A stretch of 64,000 nt of DNA from DATBGO01 sp963785765 (GTDB taxonomy: Bacteria; Actinomycetota; Actinomycetes; Streptosporangiales; Streptosporangiaceae): the NCBI GenBank assembly GCA_963785765.1, contig CAWAWM010000002.1, forward strand, positions 992,001-1,056,000, in the 5' to 3' direction. The notes beneath the pieces were generated by a model. That model saw nothing but the letters and a program-made list of their open reading frames with translations, searched no databases and had not been told where the DNA came from. This document shows, in pieces, positions 60,954 through 64,000 of the stretch. The translations under genes and the position numbers were made by a program. Each line of letters begins with the position of its first letter. Positions within the stretch are counted from its first letter, which is position 1.

Positions 60954-61124
60954 ATGTCGACTGACGATGAAATCCTTAAGACGCTCCGCGAAGCTCGTCA
61001 GGGAATTCTCTGGAAGATAGTAGAGAACTTGAACTCTGGTCACGCGGATGTCGACAAGCTGCGGGGACTTGCGGCCGCTTACAACCTCCTATCGCAGGGC
61101 GGCAATCGACCTTTCGAGAGCTAA
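60954..61124 (+). CDS. Small unknown protein, 56 residues, low-GC codon use
   Basis: ATG 60954 opens a 57-codon frame to TAA at 61122. The product (MSTDDEILKTLREARQGIL...) looks like a helical hairpin (KTLREARQGILWKIVENL and KLRGLAAAYNLLSQ). Codon use is less GC3-biased than the neighbours (ATT, ATA, TTG, CTT), a sign of transfer or of phage origin. No family is recognised. Confidence 0.55.
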   Translation: MSTDDEILKTLREARQGILWKIVENLNSGHADVDKLRGLAAAYNLLSQGGNRPFES

Positions 61125-61188
61125 TCTCGATGGCGTCAGCGCACCGGAGGCGGCGAAGCCGAGAGCTATGCGTATTTCAGCGCGGCCG

Positions 61189-63186
61189 CTATTGGAAGTA
61201 CGTGATGACCAGGACGTACCCCTGGGCTCCGGCGCCGCCTGCGCCGGAGTTGAACGATGAGTTCGCCGCGCCGCCGCCGCCGCCACCACCGCCGTAACCA
61301 GCGGCGTTCGCGCCGGCCTGGGCGTTGGTGGTGATGGACGACGCGCCGCCGCCGCCGCCGCAGCCGACGCTGCCCTGGGTGGTGATCGTCGAGCCGGTCC
61401 CCGGCGCGGTGGAGTCAACGACGCCGCCTGCGGCCGTGTTGGCGGCGCAGCCGAGGGCCGAGAAGCCTGACGAGGCTGCGCCATTCACCGCCACCTGGGT
61501 TGTTATCGTCAGGCCGCCGCCGGACCCGCCGCCGACGGCACCCCCGGCTCCCACGGCGGCGTTGCCACGTCCGCCCCCGGAAATTGAGGCGCCGCCCGCC
61601 CCGCCGGGCGCTGTCCCGACACCGCCCGCGCCGCCAGTTCCTGCCACTCCGGCGCCGCCGCCGCCGCCGTGCTGCCCGCCGCCGCCCGTCAGGTAGGTTC
61701 CGAACGCTGAGTTCGCGCCGGCCTGGCCAGCATTACCGGTCTTCGTTCCGGTGACTGCCGCGCCGGCGTTGGTTCCGCCCGCGCCCACCGTCACCGGCAC
61801 CGACGACGGCAGGTGCGACGCGACCAGCCAGCCCGCGGTGACGCCGCCGCCACCGCCGCCGCCACCGCCAGTCCGGGCGGCCGCGGACGTGCCGGCGGCA
61901 CCCGAGCCACCCTGCCCGCCGCCGCCGACGGCGATCACGTAGACGGTCTGCGCGCCGGACGGCTTGGTCCACGTGAAGGTGCCTGGCGTGCCATTGAACC
62001 ACTGGATATTCGGGGCGATCCCGGCGCCGGTCGTGTTCGCGGTGCCGCCCTGCGCGACGGGAAGCGGTGATCCGAGGTGAGTGGCCGTCACGGTCGGGTT
62101 CGGGTAATCGCCCCGGAGGTCCCCGGCCGCGGGCTGCCCGTAGGGCAGCGCGTCGCCCGGCGTGGCCGCCGTGCCGACGCTGGTGATCTTATGGCTGTTC
62201 ATGCTGACGTTCGCGGCGGGCAACGGCACCTGGTCGAGCGTGCCCGTGATGTTGGAAGCGGTGCCCGTGGTGTCCTGATTGAGGGTCGGCACGTCGCCAG
62301 CGGCGATGGTGTCCCACGACGGGGCGGCCGAAATGGTCCCGTCGCCGGTCTGGGTGAGGAAGTGCTTCGTCGCTGACGTTTGGCCGGCGAGCCGCACCGC
62401 GCTGAGCGCGCCGTCCTCATACAGGGTGTCGCCGAGCGTCGTCATCGGGTTCGTGAACCCGCCCGCCGCCGCGACCGCGGCGACCTCGGCGGCCCAGTAC
62501 GTCGGCAGGACGTCATACGGGTCACCGGCAAGAGTCGCGTCGGTGAGATAGACGACGCCGAGGCCGGCCGCCTTCATCTGCGACAGGACCGTCTGCCACG
62601 CCATCCCGCTGGCCACGGGCTGAGTCTCGTAGACGATCGCGGCGAACCGGCCCGGCGGGTACGAGGAGAACCAGGGCGGCGGGCTGAACGCGGGCCACGG
62701 CGTGACCCCGGTCCCGTCGGTGTACGACGGGCCCTCGAAGACGACCATCACGTCGCCGATGGCCGCGTACCCCTGGTCCGGGATCGTGCCATGGTTCAGC
62801 ATCGTGATCGCGCCGGCGTGCGCCGCATGGATGTAGTTGCAGATCGTCGTGTAGTAGGTAAAGTCCGCGCCGAGATCCGTGGACACGTTGTCCAGGAAGA
62901 TCGACGTGACGCCGTAATACGTGTACCAGAGGTCGATCTGCGCCGTCACGGTGCTGACGGGCACCCCGTTGTGCATGGTGTTGACGTAGCCGAGGACGGT
63001 CAGCCCCGGCGCGAGCTTGGCCGCGTTGATGACGGTCGTGTAGTTAGGGTCGGGGGCACCGGTGACCCCGGGGCCGCTGTCGACGTTCGCCACGAGATAC
63101 GCGACGGTCGGCGCGGCCGCGTCAACGCTCGTCCAGTACGGCGCCGGGGGGGTCGGGTAGGAGTAGGCAGGCACGAAAATTTGCAT
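61189..63186 (-). CDS. Phage tail-fibre-like protein with spherulin-4-type N-terminal domain
   Basis: The 665-residue protein starts with a TIM-barrel-like domain (residues about 1-245): VPAYSYPTPPAPYWTSVDAA, LTVLGYVNTMHNGVPVSTVTAQIDLWYTYYGVTSIFLDNVST, a pattern of the spherulation-specific family 4 (glycoside hydrolase-related). The middle (GDTLYEDGALSAVRLAGQTSATKHFLTQTGDGTISAAPSWDTIAAGDVP) resembles phage tail proteins, and the C-terminal 260 residues are Gly-rich like tail fibre or adhesin tips, ending GYVLVITYFQ. This fits a phage or tailocin receptor-binding protein. GGGAGAA precedes ATG 63186. Confidence 0.85.
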   Translation of the reverse strand: MQIFVPAYSYPTPPAPYWTSVDAAAPTVAYLVANVDSGPGVTGAPDPNYTTVINAAKLAPGLTVLGYVNTMHNGVPVSTVTAQIDLWYTYYGVTSIFLDNVSTDLGADFTYYTTICNYIHAAHAGAITMLNHGTIPDQGYAAIGDVMVVFEGPSYTDGTGVTPWPAFSPPPWFSSYPPGRFAAIVYETQPVASGMAWQTVLSQMKAAGLGVVYLTDATLAGDPYDVLPTYWAAEVAAVAAAGGFTNPMTTLGDTLYEDGALSAVRLAGQTSATKHFLTQTGDGTISAAPSWDTIAAGDVPTLNQDTTGTASNITGTLDQVPLPAANVSMNSHKITSVGTAATPGDALPYGQPAAGDLRGDYPNPTVTATHLGSPLPVAQGGTANTTGAGIAPNIQWFNGTPGTFTWTKPSGAQTVYVIAVGGGGQGGSGAAGTSAAARTGGGGGGGGGVTAGWLVASHLPSSVPVTVGAGGTNAGAAVTGTKTGNAGQAGANSAFGTYLTGGGGQHGGGGGAGVAGTGGAGGVGTAPGGAGGASISGGGRGNAAVGAGGAVGGGSGGGLTITTQVAVNGAASSGFSALGCAANTAAGGVVDSTAPGTGSTITTQGSVGCGGGGGASSITTNAQAGANAAGYGGGGGGGGAANSSFNSGAGGAGAQGYVLVITYFQ

Positions 63187-63200
63187 GGGGTTCTCCCGCG

Positions 63201-63524
63201 TTAAGCGAAGTGGGTGATGATCAGTGGGAACCCGGGGACGCCGTTACCTCCGGCGCCGGAGCTGTTCCCGTTCAGCGACGCGCCTGCGGCGTAGCAGGAG
63301 CCCGCGTCGGCATCCGCCGCCGGGGTGAGCGACGCCGTCCCGCCGCCAGGGGAGAACACTGTTCCGAATGGTGTCCGGCCGCCGACCGCGCCGTTATCGC
63401 CGCGAGCGGCGTCCGCTGTGACAGTGGTGCCGCCTGCCGGCCACGACCCGAACGCCAGGCAGGCGATCTCGATCAGGGCAGAGCGCGCGGCCGGTAAAAC
63501 GGCGGCCAGCGGTGTGACAGCCAC
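63201..63524 (-). CDS. Gly-rich phage-tail-like protein, short
   Basis: The 107-residue product contains PLAAVLPAARSALIEIACLAFG and ends GNGVPGFPLIITHFA, like the end of its downstream neighbour (GYVLVITYFQ). It lies 14 bp upstream of the tail-fibre-like gene, so the two are probably transcribed together. It may be a truncated fibre paralogue. Confidence 0.6.
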   Translation of the reverse strand: MAVTPLAAVLPAARSALIEIACLAFGSWPAGGTTVTADAARGDNGAVGGRTPFGTVFSPGGGTASLTPAADADAGSCYAAGASLNGNSSGAGGNGVPGFPLIITHFA

Positions 63525-63622
63525 CTTGCGATGCTAACTGTAGTCAGATGATTACGTCTAGTGATCAGAGGCCGGGACGCCGCCCCGTTCCGCCCGGGTG
63601 CCACCGGGGTCGCCGCAGAACG

Positions 63623-64000
63623 TTATTGCTGGTCGTCCGCCGAGGCTGTGGAGTCCGTCGCGATGAGCTCGGCCTGCAGCTCGCGAGCAGCGGGCGGCGG
63701 GAGCATCCGTACCTGTTCTTCCTGTTCTTCCTGGCGCGGGCCGGGGGCGGTCCCCCCGAGCTCCCTGTACAGCTGGTTGTACGCGGCCATGGCGTCCTTG
63801 AGCTGGAAGAAGTCGATGATGCGGCCGCGCGCATTCCTGGCGAACTGCTCGTACATCGCCCGATCCTGCATGACTGTTTGCAGCGCGTCGGCCATCTGGT
63901 CAGTCAGACCGGGGTCCACCAGGAGTCCGCATGCCTGCCAGGTGTGCCCGTTCTTGGTGGTCAGCGGGTCGGTGATGAGCTGCGCCATGCCGCCGACCTC
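63623..64000 (-). CDS. GT4-type glycosyltransferase, C-terminal part (start outside window)
   Basis: The minus-strand frame is open to the right edge, where the codons read EVGGMAQ, the nucleotide-sugar-binding E-x-GG motif of GT-B glycosyltransferases. The rest, with GLLVDPGLTDQMADALQTVMQDRAMYEQFARNARGRIIDFFQLKDAMAAYNQLYREL, is the usual C-terminal helix set of family GT4. A Gln/Glu-rich tail follows. The visible part is about 125 codons. Confidence 0.82.
   Translation of the reverse strand, partial: EVGGMAQLITDPLTTKNGHTWQACGLLVDPGLTDQMADALQTVMQDRAMYEQFARNARGRIIDFFQLKDAMAAYNQLYRELGGTAPGPRQEEQEEQVRMLPPPAARELQAELIATDSTASADDQQ

Overview
The window is high-GC actinobacterial chromosome. Marker families are Scr1-type XRE regulators with DUF397 proteins, a PF04672 methyltransferase, DUF1707, DUF4232 and DUF397 proteins, FurA-KatG, and frequent GTG starts and ATGA/GTGA gene overlaps. 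The mix resembles Streptosporangiales or Streptomyces-like filamentous actinomycetes; the exact genus is inference. No rRNA, tRNA or CRISPR array was recognised. The window opens inside a dimethylargininase-like gene (+) and ends inside a GT4-type glycosyltransferase (-).

Layout. 1-7.5 kb holds ordinary accessory enzymes (PPOX-fold protein, Bcp peroxiredoxin, class I amidotransferase, MOSC, GNAT, DoxX) and a PadR/membrane-protein operon behind a perfect inverted repeat. 7.6-13.4 kb has a decayed methyltransferase and a PadR-ABC-FtsX permease unit, followed by a second, frameshifted PadR copy fused to DUF1707 and a 15-bp minisatellite. 13.5-21 kb carries two secreted DUF4232 paralogues, an open frame joining a methyltransferase to an isopenicillin-N-synthase-like oxygenase, an ArsR-like regulator with a small coiled-coil membrane protein, a frameshifted hydrolase, a divergent HxlR/GNAT pair and a DUF1707/LiaF-like gene. 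At 21.2-22.35 kb an IS630-type element sits exactly where two convergent genes share their stop codons.

22.3-28.6 kb is the most striking locus: a 1955-residue trypsin-like protease / NB-ARC NTPase / TPR protein with 18 consecutive 126-bp near-identical TPR units, preceded by a 107-residue protein that looks like a trypsin-co-occurring (trypco2-like) partner. This architecture is that predicted for STAND-type conflict or immunity systems. 28.6-34.3 kb has an M20 dipeptidase divergent from a tight four-gene operon (ATP-grasp ligase, S51-like amidotransferase-fold protein, two esterases), which looks like a peptide or ester biosynthetic/processing pathway of unknown product. 34.3-45.8 kb is mixed: XRE/DUF397, methyltransferases, a ClpC N-domain-only protein, hydrolases, a lipoprotein amidase, a zinc-ribbon membrane protein, a class A beta-lactamase-like protein and a DUF1275 protein.

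45.9-50.2 kb is a second notable operon: KaiC-like double-ATPase, KaiB-like protein, and a protein joining a duplicated sensor-kinase-type head to a HAD phosphatase and a HerA/DUF87-type ATPase. 50.2-61.1 kb has a MOSC/ferredoxin-reductase fusion, a DksA/TraR zinc-finger protein, an orphan DUF397 protein, a PadR/HD-domain operon with an operator touching the start codon, an SDR, a YciI protein, and furA-katG with a strong terminator. 61.1-63.6 kb holds glycine-rich phage-tail-fibre-like proteins, one with a spherulin-4-like N-terminal domain.

All calls come from reading the sequence and from remembered family features; no database search was run.
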